NCBI RefSeq assembly: GCF_001011155.1
Contig: NZ_CP011479.1
Span: 3,490,501 to 3,554,500 of the forward strand
From: Hoeflea sp. IMCC20628
Lineage (GTDB): Bacteria > Pseudomonadota > Alphaproteobacteria > Rhizobiales > Rhizobiaceae
Direction: 5' to 3'
DNA: 64,000 bases
A model generated the notes under the pieces. That model made no database searches, was not told where the DNA came from, and saw only the letters and a list, made by a program, of their open reading frames with translations. The translations under genes were made by a program, and so were the position numbers. Numbering within the stretch: the stretch's first letter is position 1; each line of letters opens with the position of its first letter. Positions 53,055-61,385 of this stretch are shown here, piece by piece.

Positions 53055-54197
53055 TCACATCTTGCAATCGACGGCGTAGGCGTCGGCGTGATCTTCAAGG
53101 GCAACGCCAACCAGCTTGTTGGTGTAGACGTCGCCTTCCTTGACCACTTCGCGGACATAGATGTCCTGGATCGGGTGGTTGTTGTTGCCGAACTTGAAAT
53201 CACCACGGGTCGACTTGAAGTTGGCTGCCTTCAAGGCTGCGCGGAACGCGTCCTTGTCGGAAATCGACGCCACATCCATGGCCGAGAGCAGCAGATTGGC
53301 GGTGTCAAAACCCTGGCTCGAATAGAGTGACGGCAGACGGCCATACTCTGCCTGATAGGTTTCGACGAAGGCCTTGTTGGTCTCGTTGTCGATGTCCTTG
53401 GACCATTGCGAGGTGTTCTTGACACCCAGCGCTGCTTCGCCAACGGCTTGCAGAATGTTCTGGTCAAAGGAGAAGGCTGGTCCAAGCAGCGGAACTTCCA
53501 CCCCGGCGCCAGCATATTGCTTCATGAAGGCAATGCCCATGCCGCCGGGCAGGAAGAAGAAGACGTTGTCTGCGCCCGAGGCGCGGATTTCGGCGATTTC
53601 GGCGGCGTAGTCGGTCTGGCCGAGCTGGGTGTAGATTTCGTTGGCAATCTCACCCTTGAAGAAGCGCTTGAAGCCGGTCAATGCATCCTTGCCGGCCGGA
53701 TAGTTCGGCGCAAGGATAAAGCTCTTCTTGAAACCGGCAGTGGTCGCATAGGCGCCCATGCCTTCATGCAGATTGTCGTTCTGCCACGCAATGTTGAAAT
53801 AGTTCTCGTTGCAGCCGGCGCCGGCAAGCGCCGAGGGGCCGGCATTGGGCGACAGGTAGATCTTGCCCTGCGCCACTGCGCTGGGGACCACGGCCATGGC
53901 CAGGTTGGACCAGATGATGCCGGTCATCACGTCAACCTTGTCGGACTGGATCAGCTTGTCGGACAGCTGAACCGCGAGATCCGGCTTCTGTGCGTCATCC
54001 TCGATGATCAGTTCGATATCGGTGTTGCCCGACTGCTTCAGCGCCAGCTGAAAGCCGTCGCGCACGTCGATGCCGAGCGATGCGCCACCGCCGGACAATG
54101 TGGTGATCATGCCGACCTTGACCGGCTCAGCGGCGGCAATCGATACGCCTGCCAGTAGCGACGCAGCCGTCGCCATTGCGAATAATGTCTTTTTCAT
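53055..54197 (-). CDS. ABC transporter substrate-binding protein, second Liv-type system
   Basis: A 380-residue periplasmic binding protein of the Peripla_BP_6 type. The signal peptide spans ~1-23 (ending IAAAEP). VKVGMITTLSGGGASLGID opens the mature protein, and CNENYFNIAWQND contains one half of a likely disulfide (a second Cys is near the C-terminus). Its sequence is far from that of the first system's binding protein, and relatives with SGGGASLGID include binders of aromatic acids as well as amino acids, so the ligand is open. It heads a minus-strand operon with two permease and two ATPase genes. Confidence 0.88.
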   Translation of the reverse strand: MKKTLFAMATAASLLAGVSIAAAEPVKVGMITTLSGGGASLGIDVRDGFQLALKQSGNTDIELIIEDDAQKPDLAVQLSDKLIQSDKVDVMTGIIWSNLAMAVVPSAVAQGKIYLSPNAGPSALAGAGCNENYFNIAWQNDNLHEGMGAYATTAGFKKSFILAPNYPAGKDALTGFKRFFKGEIANEIYTQLGQTDYAAEIAEIRASGADNVFFFLPGGMGIAFMKQYAGAGVEVPLLGPAFSFDQNILQAVGEAALGVKNTSQWSKDIDNETNKAFVETYQAEYGRLPSLYSSQGFDTANLLLSAMDVASISDKDAFRAALKAANFKSTRGDFKFGNNNHPIQDIYVREVVKEGDVYTNKLVGVALEDHADAYAVDCKM

Positions 54198-54536
54198 TGA
54201 TTTTCCTCTCCTGTGTGTGATGCATTGCCGACCTTGTTACGGTCCGGTCTGCTGCAACAATTTCCCCGTCAGGCGATCTATGCATGCAGCGCTCATGGGT
54301 GTCCATTCGCACCAGCCATGCAGGCATCAAGTCTGAGCATTGGAGCGGCCAGGGCGCTTTGATGTCAACGCCGGACGCTCCAACGATCGCCATTGACTGC
54401 GACCTTACCAGCAGGCTTGCAGAATTCCAGTGCTTTTTTTAAGCTTAAAATAAATCATCGCCAATTGTCTCTTGCAACAAGCGCACGAGCATGGTTCCAA
54501 GGTGGGAACAGGTATGCTCACCCAGGGAGACAGGCG
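54198..54536. other. Divergent intergenic region
   Basis: About 340 bp between the second binding-protein gene and the RAM-domain gene; both promoters must be here. A 14-bp perfect palindrome TTTTAAGCTTAAAA lies at 54437-54450, 87 bp before the RAM gene. Confidence 0.5.
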
Positions 54537-54773
54537 ATGCAGTGTTTTTTCGTGGAGTTTCAATGCAAACTCGGCCAGGCCTATGTGGTCGCCGATGAAC
54601 TCGCCAACCGCGAAATTGCCTCCGAGATCTACTCGGTCAGTGGGCAATTCGACCTGATGGCAAAGTTCTACATCGAGAATGATGTCGATATAGGCAGGTT
54701 CATCGCCGACAATGTGCACACTGTTCCAGGTGTCGAACGCACCCACACGATCCTGACCTTCAAGGCGTTCTGA
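54537..54773 (+). CDS. Stand-alone RAM-domain (Lrp/AsnC ligand-binding) protein
   Basis: A 78-residue protein that consists only of the RAM domain of Lrp/AsnC regulators: VEFQCKLGQAYVVADEL, then IYSVSGQFDLMAKFYI and VPGVERTHTILTFKAF. There is no helix-turn-helix. Such proteins form ring-like oligomers and may sense amino acids or modulate full-length Lrp proteins. The ATG at 54537 follows AGGGAGA by 9 nt. Being divergent from a Liv-type importer suggests, without proof, a role in its control. Confidence 0.8.
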   Translation: MQCFFVEFQCKLGQAYVVADELANREIASEIYSVSGQFDLMAKFYIENDVDIGRFIADNVHTVPGVERTHTILTFKAF

Positions 54774-54881
54774 GCAGCTGCACGGGCACAAGAGCCTGTC
54801 GTGCGAACGAGGTCGCAGCCGTGCTGTGTGCGCGGAGGATCAATCACCCGACGCCGTCGACAATATCAATATGGAAAAAAA

Positions 54882-54958
54882 TGGTACGGTTGGCTGGGGT
54901 TGAACCAGCGACCTCCGGATCCACAATCCGGCGCTCTAACCAACTGAGCTACAACCGC
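54882..54958 (-). tRNA. trnH: tRNA-His (GTG)
   Basis: A full 77-nt cloverleaf including CCA. The acceptor stem is GCGGTTG with CAACCGT, the anticodon arm CCGGA-TTGTGGA-TCCGG has GTG at 54922-54924 (complement), and the T arm is GCTGG-TTCAACC-CCAGC. The base before position 1 is T and position 73 is A, so the G-1:C73 pair usual for tRNA-His is absent, as reported for many Alphaproteobacteria. An imperfect stem-loop (54964-54990) lies just upstream. Confidence 0.96.
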
Positions 54959-55066
54959 ACATCAGCGGCGATGAAACAAGTTCATCCGCTTTGTTGCCGT
55001 CACATACGGCGGGCAAGCGTTTTTTGCAAGAGGCATTGGACCAGTTTTACCGAATTCGAACAAGCA

Positions 55067-55094
55067 AAAGGCCGGACACCAAGGTCCGGCCTTT
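55067..55094 (-). terminator. Terminator of the phasin gene
   Basis: AAAGGCCGGAC (55067-55077) pairs with GTCCGGCCTTT (55084-55094), 11 bp with a 6-nt loop; the minus-strand transcript ends in UUUU. Confidence 0.85.
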
Positions 55095-55117
55095 GAACAT
55101 TTCGGTCTTAAGGGAAA

Positions 55118-55576
55118 TCAGGCGACCTTGATTTCGGCCATGGCCTTTTCAGCAACGGTCTTGACCGGCTTTGAAACTTCTTCGGAAACCTTCTTTGCGG
55201 CTTCCTGCATGGTCTTGACCTGGTCAACCATCATTTCGGCCTGCTTGCGGAAGAAGCCGGTCTGAAGTTCGATCATCTGGGCAACAGTCTTGACGCCAAG
55301 CAGGGCTTCCATGTGCGAAAGCGAATGCTCTGCATTGCCGCGCGCAGCATCGATTGCCTTGAGGCTCAGTTCAACGGTGCCGGACTGTGCATTTTCCATC
55401 GTGGCTTCGATTGCCTTGGTGGCATTTTCGGCAACGGTCTTGACCTTGGCATAGGCTTCCTTGGTCTGGTTGACGGACTTATCAGCCATTTCGCGGTATC
55501 CGTCGCTCATTTTGGTCATGTCGAAAGCCGGGAATTCGAAGACGTCTGCTGTGGTTGCTGTTTTCTTAGTCGCCAT
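55118..55576 (-). CDS. Phasin family protein
   Basis: A 152-residue, almost wholly helical protein rich in Ala, Lys, Glu and Met with no signal peptide or membrane span. The pattern EAYAKVKTVAENATKAIEA, then GNAEHSLSHMEALLGVKT and ELQTGFFRKQAEMMVDQ is that of the phasin_2 family. Phasins coat polyhydroxyalkanoate granules and limit their size. The ATG at 55576 follows AAGGAGA by 7 nt; a longer in-frame start at 55663 would add 29 Arg/Pro-rich residues unlike the family. No PHA synthase gene is in the window. Confidence 0.88.
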   Translation of the reverse strand: MATKKTATTADVFEFPAFDMTKMSDGYREMADKSVNQTKEAYAKVKTVAENATKAIEATMENAQSGTVELSLKAIDAARGNAEHSLSHMEALLGVKTVAQMIELQTGFFRKQAEMMVDQVKTMQEAAKKVSEEVSKPVKTVAEKAMAEIKVA

Positions 55577-55648
55577 GTCACTTCTCCTTGAAGGATTTGG
55601 GGACCGTCGTGGCCCCGTTCTTGATTTCAAAAAGACCATACCACAGAT

Positions 55649-55686
55649 TATGGTGCGCTGCAATATATTTTGTGCGACGCACCATA
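55649..55686. promoter_or_regulatory. Inverted repeat upstream of the phasin gene
   Basis: TATGGTGCG (55649-55657) and CGCACCATA (55678-55686), perfect 9-bp arms with an AT-rich 20-bp centre. It includes TGCGACGCA, close to the TGC-N3-GCA form described for PhaR repressors of phasin genes. PhaR control is inferred. Confidence 0.5.
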
Positions 55687-55757
55687 CGTTAACCGTCTCC
55701 GGACAAATACCCGGCTGGACAGCCGGCTATGCTGGACCCGCGGCGGCGTCAAAGCTA

Positions 55758-55772
55758 TTAATAAAACCTTAA
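55758..55772. promoter_or_regulatory. Perfect CtrA box upstream of the PAS histidine kinase
   Basis: TTAA-TAAAACC-TTAA, an exact TTAA-N7-TTAA match, 49 bp before the kinase start. A TTAACC half-site lies at 55689-55694. Confidence 0.65.
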
Positions 55773-55820
55773 TACGTCCCTATATAAGGGCGAAACCTGG
55801 CCGAAACTGGAATTCCGACC

Positions 55821-58800
55821 ATGCAGGCTCACCACTATCCATTCATCGATCTGGCTGTCCACTCGTCAGTCCGGGACCGCTTTGCCAATGGCGACGCTGT
55901 TGCAGTGTTAAGCCCCGACCTTGGCGAAGTGTTGTGGGCCAATGGCGCGGCGGCCAATCTGTTGGGGTTCTCCAGCATTTATGATGTTCTGGATGAAGGA
56001 TTTGAAGGCCAAACCGCGACCAGACGGCAAATTGAGAGCGCGCTCGCGCTGCTGCGCCGCACTGGCAAGCCGCAGACTTTCATGATGCGCACAAACAGTG
56101 GATTTTCTCGATCCATGGCAGCGGCAGGTCTCGAAGATTTCATGTTGCCCGATGGCGCCCCTGCCCTGCTGCTAACCAGCAGCAATGCCGGAAAAATACT
56201 GGCGCCGGGCGCACGGGCAAGGCAGATCATTGCCGGTTTTGAGGGCACCGGGACACATGTCGCGGTCCTGGACAAGGACGGCCGGGTTCTGGCCGCTTCC
56301 AGCACATTCGATGCTATCGGGCTTGCCGGCAGCGATATTGAACGGATGATTGCGGATGTGGCGAATGCTGATGACCGCCTGGTCAAACGCATGACCGACG
56401 CCTACAGCGGTCCGATGCCGACAGCGATTGGAAGGCTGGCGGACGATCCGGCGCTGCATCTTCTGTTTGCCGTAGAGCCCGCAACTGCAGACGAAACCTC
56501 CGCTGAAGCCGAGAGCTTTGCAGCACCAGAAGACGTGTCTGAGCAAGTCGACCTGTCGGACGGTTCAGACGCTCCAGTCCCGGCAGACATTGCGCGCAAC
56601 GATCAGCCTGACGAAGCGCTGCCCGACATGACGCCGGACCTGAACGCCACTGATGAAGAAGACAACCAGAGCACGATGGAAGCCGGTACCGATCCAGTCG
56701 GCCAGAATGAGCTGACCGGCGAGTCCGCCTTGCCGGGCGAGCCCACCGATCAACCGGTGAGATTCGATACCAGCCGCGTCCGCGAAGACCTCACTGCGCG
56801 ACTTGAGAAAGCCGAACAATCTGAACACTCCGCCGAGCTCGAGGATATCGCACAGTCTTCCGCCGACACAGGCGGGCTGGAAAGCCAAGAGCTGACAGAC
56901 GACCATGCTGACGACACGCCTGCCGCCGAAGTGCAGGATGAGCAGGAAGAGACAACCGGCGAGGATCTTGCGGACAGCAAAACCGCTGGTGAAACCAACC
57001 CCGAAGCTGAACTTCCAGTGACAAAAGCCACTCTGGATGAACCTCAGTTCCGGTTTGATCCAGAAGGCAAACCGGTGCGATTTGTCTGGAAAATAAACCA
57101 GGACGGTGAATTCAGCGAGATCTCGCCCGAATTCGCTTTGGCCGTCGGCCCGCATTCCGCCGATGTTATCGGGCGGAAATTCCCCGACCTGGCACGGGTA
57201 TTCAACCTCGATCCCGACCACGTCATCACCGACCTGCTCAACCGCCGCGACACCTGGTCAGGAAAGACAGTTTACTGGCCAATCCAGGGCACTGACCTGG
57301 TCACACCGGTCGATCTGGCGGCATTGCCGACCTACACCCGTGACCGCCGCTTTGACGGTTTCCGTGGATTCGGGATTGTCCGCACCGGGGAGACCCGCCA
57401 GGACTCCGAAGCCCTCGGCCTGGCGCTGGCGCCCGGCATGCAACCGCGCTCCGGACCGGATACTTCCGCGCATGCTGCCGATGATGAGGCCAAAACGGAC
57501 GAAACCAACTTGCCCGATTCAGCTCACCTGCCGGAAACCGAGCATCCGATCGCCGAGGACGACGCCTTTCTCGAGATGCAGGATCTTGAGCGCGATATCG
57601 AAGACCTTGCCCGCATGGACGGTGCAATGGCCGAAACCACGGATGATCAGGACAACCCGGCAGAGTTCACCACAGCCACGTCTGACGAGACATCCGACGC
57701 TGACGAAACCGGCACGAATGGCGCTCCTGACACAGATTCCGAAGACCCTTTCCAGGGTGAACGTCCGGCACTTCATCTCGTCGAAACGCCGATGCGACGT
57801 GACAGCGACAAGGTCATCAATCTGGAAGCGCGCCGGGTCCGCCCGCGCGAGAGCCTTTCACCCGGCGAACAGGCAGCCTTCCGCGAAATCGGCGTCCGCC
57901 TCAACGAAACCACGTCACGTCAGGCCGAGGCCGATGCTGCAGAGGAAGCCAAGTCTTCCGAGGTCCGCAAAACCTTCGGCAATCGCCAGCCGCCCTTGAC
58001 CGACGATCAACCTGCCACGGACAATGGAGATCAACCGGTCGAACCGGCTGCACCCTCCGAGGACAGACCGGATGCCAATCATGCGGAGGCCGATGCTGCT
58101 GAGCATGACGAGCGTGCGCATGAGGAAACCGCGTCCGTGCCAGCCAGCGCGACCAGATCCGAAACACCAGCGCCCACACCGATGCCATCGGCATTTGCCT
58201 TGCCAGCGCGGCAGGTCATGCACACCGGCATGAATGCCGGTTTCATCGATGCCATTCCCGTGGCGCTGCTGGTGCAAGCTGGCGACGCGCTGATCCACGC
58301 CAATTCAGAGTTTTTTGATCTGACCGGATATGGCTCGCTTGACGAGCTTGCCGCCAGCGGCGGTCTTGATCACTTGCTCGACCGGCCGTCGGAAGATGAA
58401 CCCGCCATCGACGGAGCGATGCTTGTCCGGCAGGCCAATGGCGGCACTCGCATGGTCACCGCACGGCTGCGTTCGGTCAATTGGCACGATGGCCACGCCT
58501 TGCTGCTGGCCTTGTCGCCGATTGACGCCGACGCAGACGCAGGTATTGCCGAGCCAGCGTCGGTCGAACTGGCAGACCAGCCTGAACCGTGTGAACCGGA
58601 GCAGGACAATGCCTTGAAAATCGAAGCGCAGGAGCTTCGTTCGATTCTCGAGACAGCAACTGACGGCGTCGTCATTCTCGACAATGACGGAACCATTCGC
58701 TCGATGAACCGGTCGGCCTGCGCGTTGTTCAATTATGACGAGACAGAGACCCACAAACAGCCGTTCGCCATGCTGTTCGCTCACGAAAGCCAGCGCGCGG

Positions 58801-59732
58801 TGATGGAATATGTCAGCGGGCTTGCCGACCACGGCGTTTCCAGCGTGCTCAATGATGGACGCGAAGTGATCGGCCGGGAAGCTGCCGGCGGGTTCCTGCC
58901 CTTGTTCATGACCATCGGACGCCTGTCCGGCTCCAACGGCTACTGCGCGGTTCTGCGCGACATCACCCAGTGGAAACGCACCGAAGACGAATTGCGCGCC
59001 GCCAAACGCGCTGCCGAAACCGCGAACTCGCACAAGACCGATTTCCTTGCCCGCGTCAGCCATGAAATCCGCACGCCGCTCAATGCCATCATCGGGTTTT
59101 CCGAAATGATGGTGGAGGAACGGTTCGGCCCGATCGGCAGCCCGCGCTATCTCGAATATGCCCATGATATCGGCAATTCAGGCAAGCATGTCCTCGACAT
59201 CGTCAATGATCTGCTCGACATCTCGAAGATCGAAGCCGGCCAGGTGCAAATGGAGTTTGTCTCGGTTTCGCTCAACGACCATCTCGCTGAAAGCGTTTCC
59301 CTGCTGCAACCGATGGCCAACAGCCAGCGGGTGATCATCCGCACCAGCCTGTCGACGAGTGTGCCGGAGGTGGTTGCAGACAGGCGCTCGATCAAGCAGA
59401 TCGCGCTCAACCTGTTGTCCAACGCCATCCGTTACACGCCGTCCGGCGGGCAGATCGTGGTTTCAACATCCTACGAGCCTTCCGGCAATGTCGTCATCCG
59501 CATCCGTGACACCGGCATCGGGATGAACCGCAAGGAACTCGAGCAGGCTATGAAACCGTTTGGACAGGTCGGCCCGGGACCGCGCCAGCGCGGTGAGGGT
59601 ACCGGACTTGGCCTGCCGTTGACCAAAGCCATGGTCGAGGCGAATCGCGCCCAGTTCGACATCGTCTCGGCACCGGGCGAAGGAACCTTGGTGTCCATCG
59701 CCTTCCCGCCGCAACGGGTCCTGGCTGATTGA
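55821..59732 (+). CDS. Large PAS-domain sensor histidine kinase, PdhS/PleC-like
   Basis: A 1303-residue cytoplasmic kinase with no membrane span. PAS-like modules are seen at about 25-60 (VLSPDLGEVLWANGAAANLL), 413-525, 806-900 (ALLVQAGDALIHANSEFF) and 934-1065 (TATDGVVILDNDGTIRSMN). They are separated by long acidic, low-complexity linkers (about 215-410 and 545-660, rich in E, D, T). The kinase core has the phospho-acceptor His1081 in ARVSHEIRTPLNAIIGFSE, the N box NLLSNAIRYTPSGG (~1200) and the G boxes DTGIGM and GEGTGLGLPL. The H-box stretch with EERFGPIGSPRYLEYAHDI is that of PdhS/PleC/DivJ kinases acting on DivK. No receiver domain is attached. Confidence 0.85.
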   Translation: MQAHHYPFIDLAVHSSVRDRFANGDAVAVLSPDLGEVLWANGAAANLLGFSSIYDVLDEGFEGQTATRRQIESALALLRRTGKPQTFMMRTNSGFSRSMAAAGLEDFMLPDGAPALLLTSSNAGKILAPGARARQIIAGFEGTGTHVAVLDKDGRVLAASSTFDAIGLAGSDIERMIADVANADDRLVKRMTDAYSGPMPTAIGRLADDPALHLLFAVEPATADETSAEAESFAAPEDVSEQVDLSDGSDAPVPADIARNDQPDEALPDMTPDLNATDEEDNQSTMEAGTDPVGQNELTGESALPGEPTDQPVRFDTSRVREDLTARLEKAEQSEHSAELEDIAQSSADTGGLESQELTDDHADDTPAAEVQDEQEETTGEDLADSKTAGETNPEAELPVTKATLDEPQFRFDPEGKPVRFVWKINQDGEFSEISPEFALAVGPHSADVIGRKFPDLARVFNLDPDHVITDLLNRRDTWSGKTVYWPIQGTDLVTPVDLAALPTYTRDRRFDGFRGFGIVRTGETRQDSEALGLALAPGMQPRSGPDTSAHAADDEAKTDETNLPDSAHLPETEHPIAEDDAFLEMQDLERDIEDLARMDGAMAETTDDQDNPAEFTTATSDETSDADETGTNGAPDTDSEDPFQGERPALHLVETPMRRDSDKVINLEARRVRPRESLSPGEQAAFREIGVRLNETTSRQAEADAAEEAKSSEVRKTFGNRQPPLTDDQPATDNGDQPVEPAAPSEDRPDANHAEADAAEHDERAHEETASVPASATRSETPAPTPMPSAFALPARQVMHTGMNAGFIDAIPVALLVQAGDALIHANSEFFDLTGYGSLDELAASGGLDHLLDRPSEDEPAIDGAMLVRQANGGTRMVTARLRSVNWHDGHALLLALSPIDADADAGIAEPASVELADQPEPCEPEQDNALKIEAQELRSILETATDGVVILDNDGTIRSMNRSACALFNYDETETHKQPFAMLFAHESQRAVMEYVSGLADHGVSSVLNDGREVIGREAAGGFLPLFMTIGRLSGSNGYCAVLRDITQWKRTEDELRAAKRAAETANSHKTDFLARVSHEIRTPLNAIIGFSEMMVEERFGPIGSPRYLEYAHDIGNSGKHVLDIVNDLLDISKIEAGQVQMEFVSVSLNDHLAESVSLLQPMANSQRVIIRTSLSTSVPEVVADRRSIKQIALNLLSNAIRYTPSGGQIVVSTSYEPSGNVVIRIRDTGIGMNRKELEQAMKPFGQVGPGPRQRGEGTGLGLPLTKAMVEANRAQFDIVSAPGEGTLVSIAFPPQRVLAD

Positions 59733-59736
59733 CGAA

Positions 59737-59764
59737 AAAAACGGAGACCACTGGGGTCTCCGTT
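59737..59764. terminator. Hairpin with an A-tract on its left, terminator mainly for the minus strand
   Basis: AACGGAGACC (59740-59749) pairs with GGTCTCCGTT (59755-59764). Seven A precede it on the plus strand, giving a U-tract in the minus-strand transcript; it may act in both directions. Confidence 0.65.
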
Positions 59765-59903
59765 GAGAATTGATACTGTGCTTACGATCACCGTGGGACA
59801 AGAAACTATCCAAGGTTGACGTGATTAATGCGCTAATCCCGTTACCGAGACCTTTCACAGATTACTAAGATCTTACCGATCACTTGTGCTTCACCGATGG
59901 TGG

Positions 59904-59933
59904 TTAAATTCCGGGTAAGATCCGGTTAACCAT
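59904..59933 (+). promoter_or_regulatory. CtrA-like half-sites before a possible small transcript
   Basis: TTAA-ATTCCGG-GTAA (59904-59918), one base from TTAA-N7-TTAA, followed by TTAACCAT (59926-59933). No full-length gene starts downstream. Confidence 0.35.
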
Positions 59934-60002
59934 GAAGACCCGAGCCGCGCTGAGCAAACCGAGGCAGTGTCGGTTTCGAAGCCGAATATCCGATCCGGTG
60001 AA

Positions 60003-60026
60003 ACGGGGCCTCGATTGAGGCCCCGT
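60003..60026. terminator. Stem-loop after the cytochrome gene and after the possible small RNA
   Basis: ACGGGGCCTC (60003-60012) pairs with GAGGCCCCGT (60017-60026) with a GATT loop. It lies 13 nt after the cytochrome stop on the minus strand; the flanking T-tracts are weak on both strands. Confidence 0.65.
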
Positions 60027-60038
60027 GTCTTGTTCAGA

Positions 60039-61373
60039 TCAGTTGCGTTGTGCGGCAATCGCAGCTTCATCGACGGCAGAAGCTGAATTGCCCCACGCAC
60101 TGCGCAGGAAAGTTTCCAGCGTTGCGACATCGGCGTTTGACAGACGCTTGTTAAACGCCGGCATACGCAGGCGTTCGGGACGCTTTTCCGTCGAAGGCAT
60201 TTCGGCCCCGTACAGGACAGTTTGTGTCAGGCCGGTGGTTTGATCGGCAGTAACCAGCGAATTGCCAACCAGCGAGGGAAACACACCCGCCGCGCCACGG
60301 CCATCGGCCATGTGGCAGGCATTGCAGTTATCGAGATACAGACGTTCGCCAGGCGTCAGGTTCATTGCCGCCTTGAGTTTGGCTGTCGTCGGATCATTTG
60401 CTGCCGCCAGCCGGTCGGTCAGAATCTGATCGTGCGGAGGATGCGGCAATGGCTGCGGTTCAACCGTCGAGATCGACCGCAGATAAGCCACCATGGCGTC
60501 GGCATCTTCATCTGTCATGTACTGCAGGGATTCGCTGACGACGAGATTCATCTCACCGGTGACTGCCGAGTGGTTGTTCCGGCCGGTGGTGAGAAAATCC
60601 TTCAGGTCCTCATCCGACCAGTTCTGCAGTGCCGAGTGGGCGGTCCGCAGATCGGGAGCAGACCAGCCGCCGATCTCGCCCCCCGTCAGGAACGCAGAAC
60701 TGCTAGCATCGCCGCCGTCCTGGGCCATGATCACATTGCGCGGGCTGTGGCAGGCAGCGCAGTGCCCCGGGCCTTCGACCAGATAGGCGCCCCGTGCCAG
60801 AGCATCATCGGCCGCAGTCTCGGCCACAGGCTGAAAGCCAGCCTTGCCGAGTGCGACCCAGTTCCACAGGCGAATGCCCCAGCGCTGATTGAAGGGAAAT
60901 GCGAGCTCGGTTTCCTTGACCGCATTTTCGACCGGCGCTGCCTCATGCATGAGGTAATCGTAGATCGCGCGGATGTCCTGTTCGGAAAGCTTGCGATAGT
61001 TCTCGTAGGGCATGGCCGGGTAGAGATGCTCGCCATCGGCGCCTATGCCATCAACGAGCGATGCGCGGAACTGGTCCAGCGTCCAGTCGCCAATTCCGGT
61101 GTTGGGATCGGCCGTAATGTTGGACGACCAGATCACGCCCATGGGGCTTTCGATAGCGCGGCCACCGGCTAAGGATTCTCCCTCAGGCGCGGTGTGACAG
61201 GCGGCGCAGTCGGCCATACGGGTGGCATAGAGGCCCTGTCCGGGGGCGGGCTTCCAGTCCGCCGCCAGATTTTCAGCCGGCCTGGTCGTCACCGGCGGAA
61301 CGAAGATGATTGCCGCAAGCGCGACAAGGCCGAGCACCGCAAGGCCGAGGAGGATACGCAGTAGCGTTTTCAT
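60039..61373 (-). CDS. Triheme cytochrome c subunit of a membrane-bound dehydrogenase
   Basis: A 444-residue protein with an N-terminal hydrophobic anchor/signal (residues ~5-27) and three CxxCH heme sites: CAACH at 56-60, CAACH at 205-209 and CNACH at 350-354. Distal methionine candidates follow each. This is the layout of the cytochrome subunit of gluconate 2-dehydrogenase and alcohol or fructose dehydrogenases, which pass electrons from the flavoprotein to ubiquinone at the periplasmic face. It is the last gene of a three-gene minus-strand operon, 12 nt after the flavoprotein gene. Confidence 0.88.
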   Translation of the reverse strand: MKTLLRILLGLAVLGLVALAAIIFVPPVTTRPAENLAADWKPAPGQGLYATRMADCAACHTAPEGESLAGGRAIESPMGVIWSSNITADPNTGIGDWTLDQFRASLVDGIGADGEHLYPAMPYENYRKLSEQDIRAIYDYLMHEAAPVENAVKETELAFPFNQRWGIRLWNWVALGKAGFQPVAETAADDALARGAYLVEGPGHCAACHSPRNVIMAQDGGDASSSAFLTGGEIGGWSAPDLRTAHSALQNWSDEDLKDFLTTGRNNHSAVTGEMNLVVSESLQYMTDEDADAMVAYLRSISTVEPQPLPHPPHDQILTDRLAAANDPTTAKLKAAMNLTPGERLYLDNCNACHMADGRGAAGVFPSLVGNSLVTADQTTGLTQTVLYGAEMPSTEKRPERLRMPAFNKRLSNADVATLETFLRSAWGNSASAVDEAAIAAQRN

Positions 61374-61385
61374 ATCTTGCGCTCC

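Larger units (their letters stand above)
59733..60038. other. Convergent intergenic region with hairpins and a possible small transcript
   Basis: No gene over 30 codons. It holds two strong hairpins (59740-59764 and 60003-60026) and, between them, a CtrA-like site with a 28-codon frame (59932-60018). See the separate entries. Confidence 0.55.
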
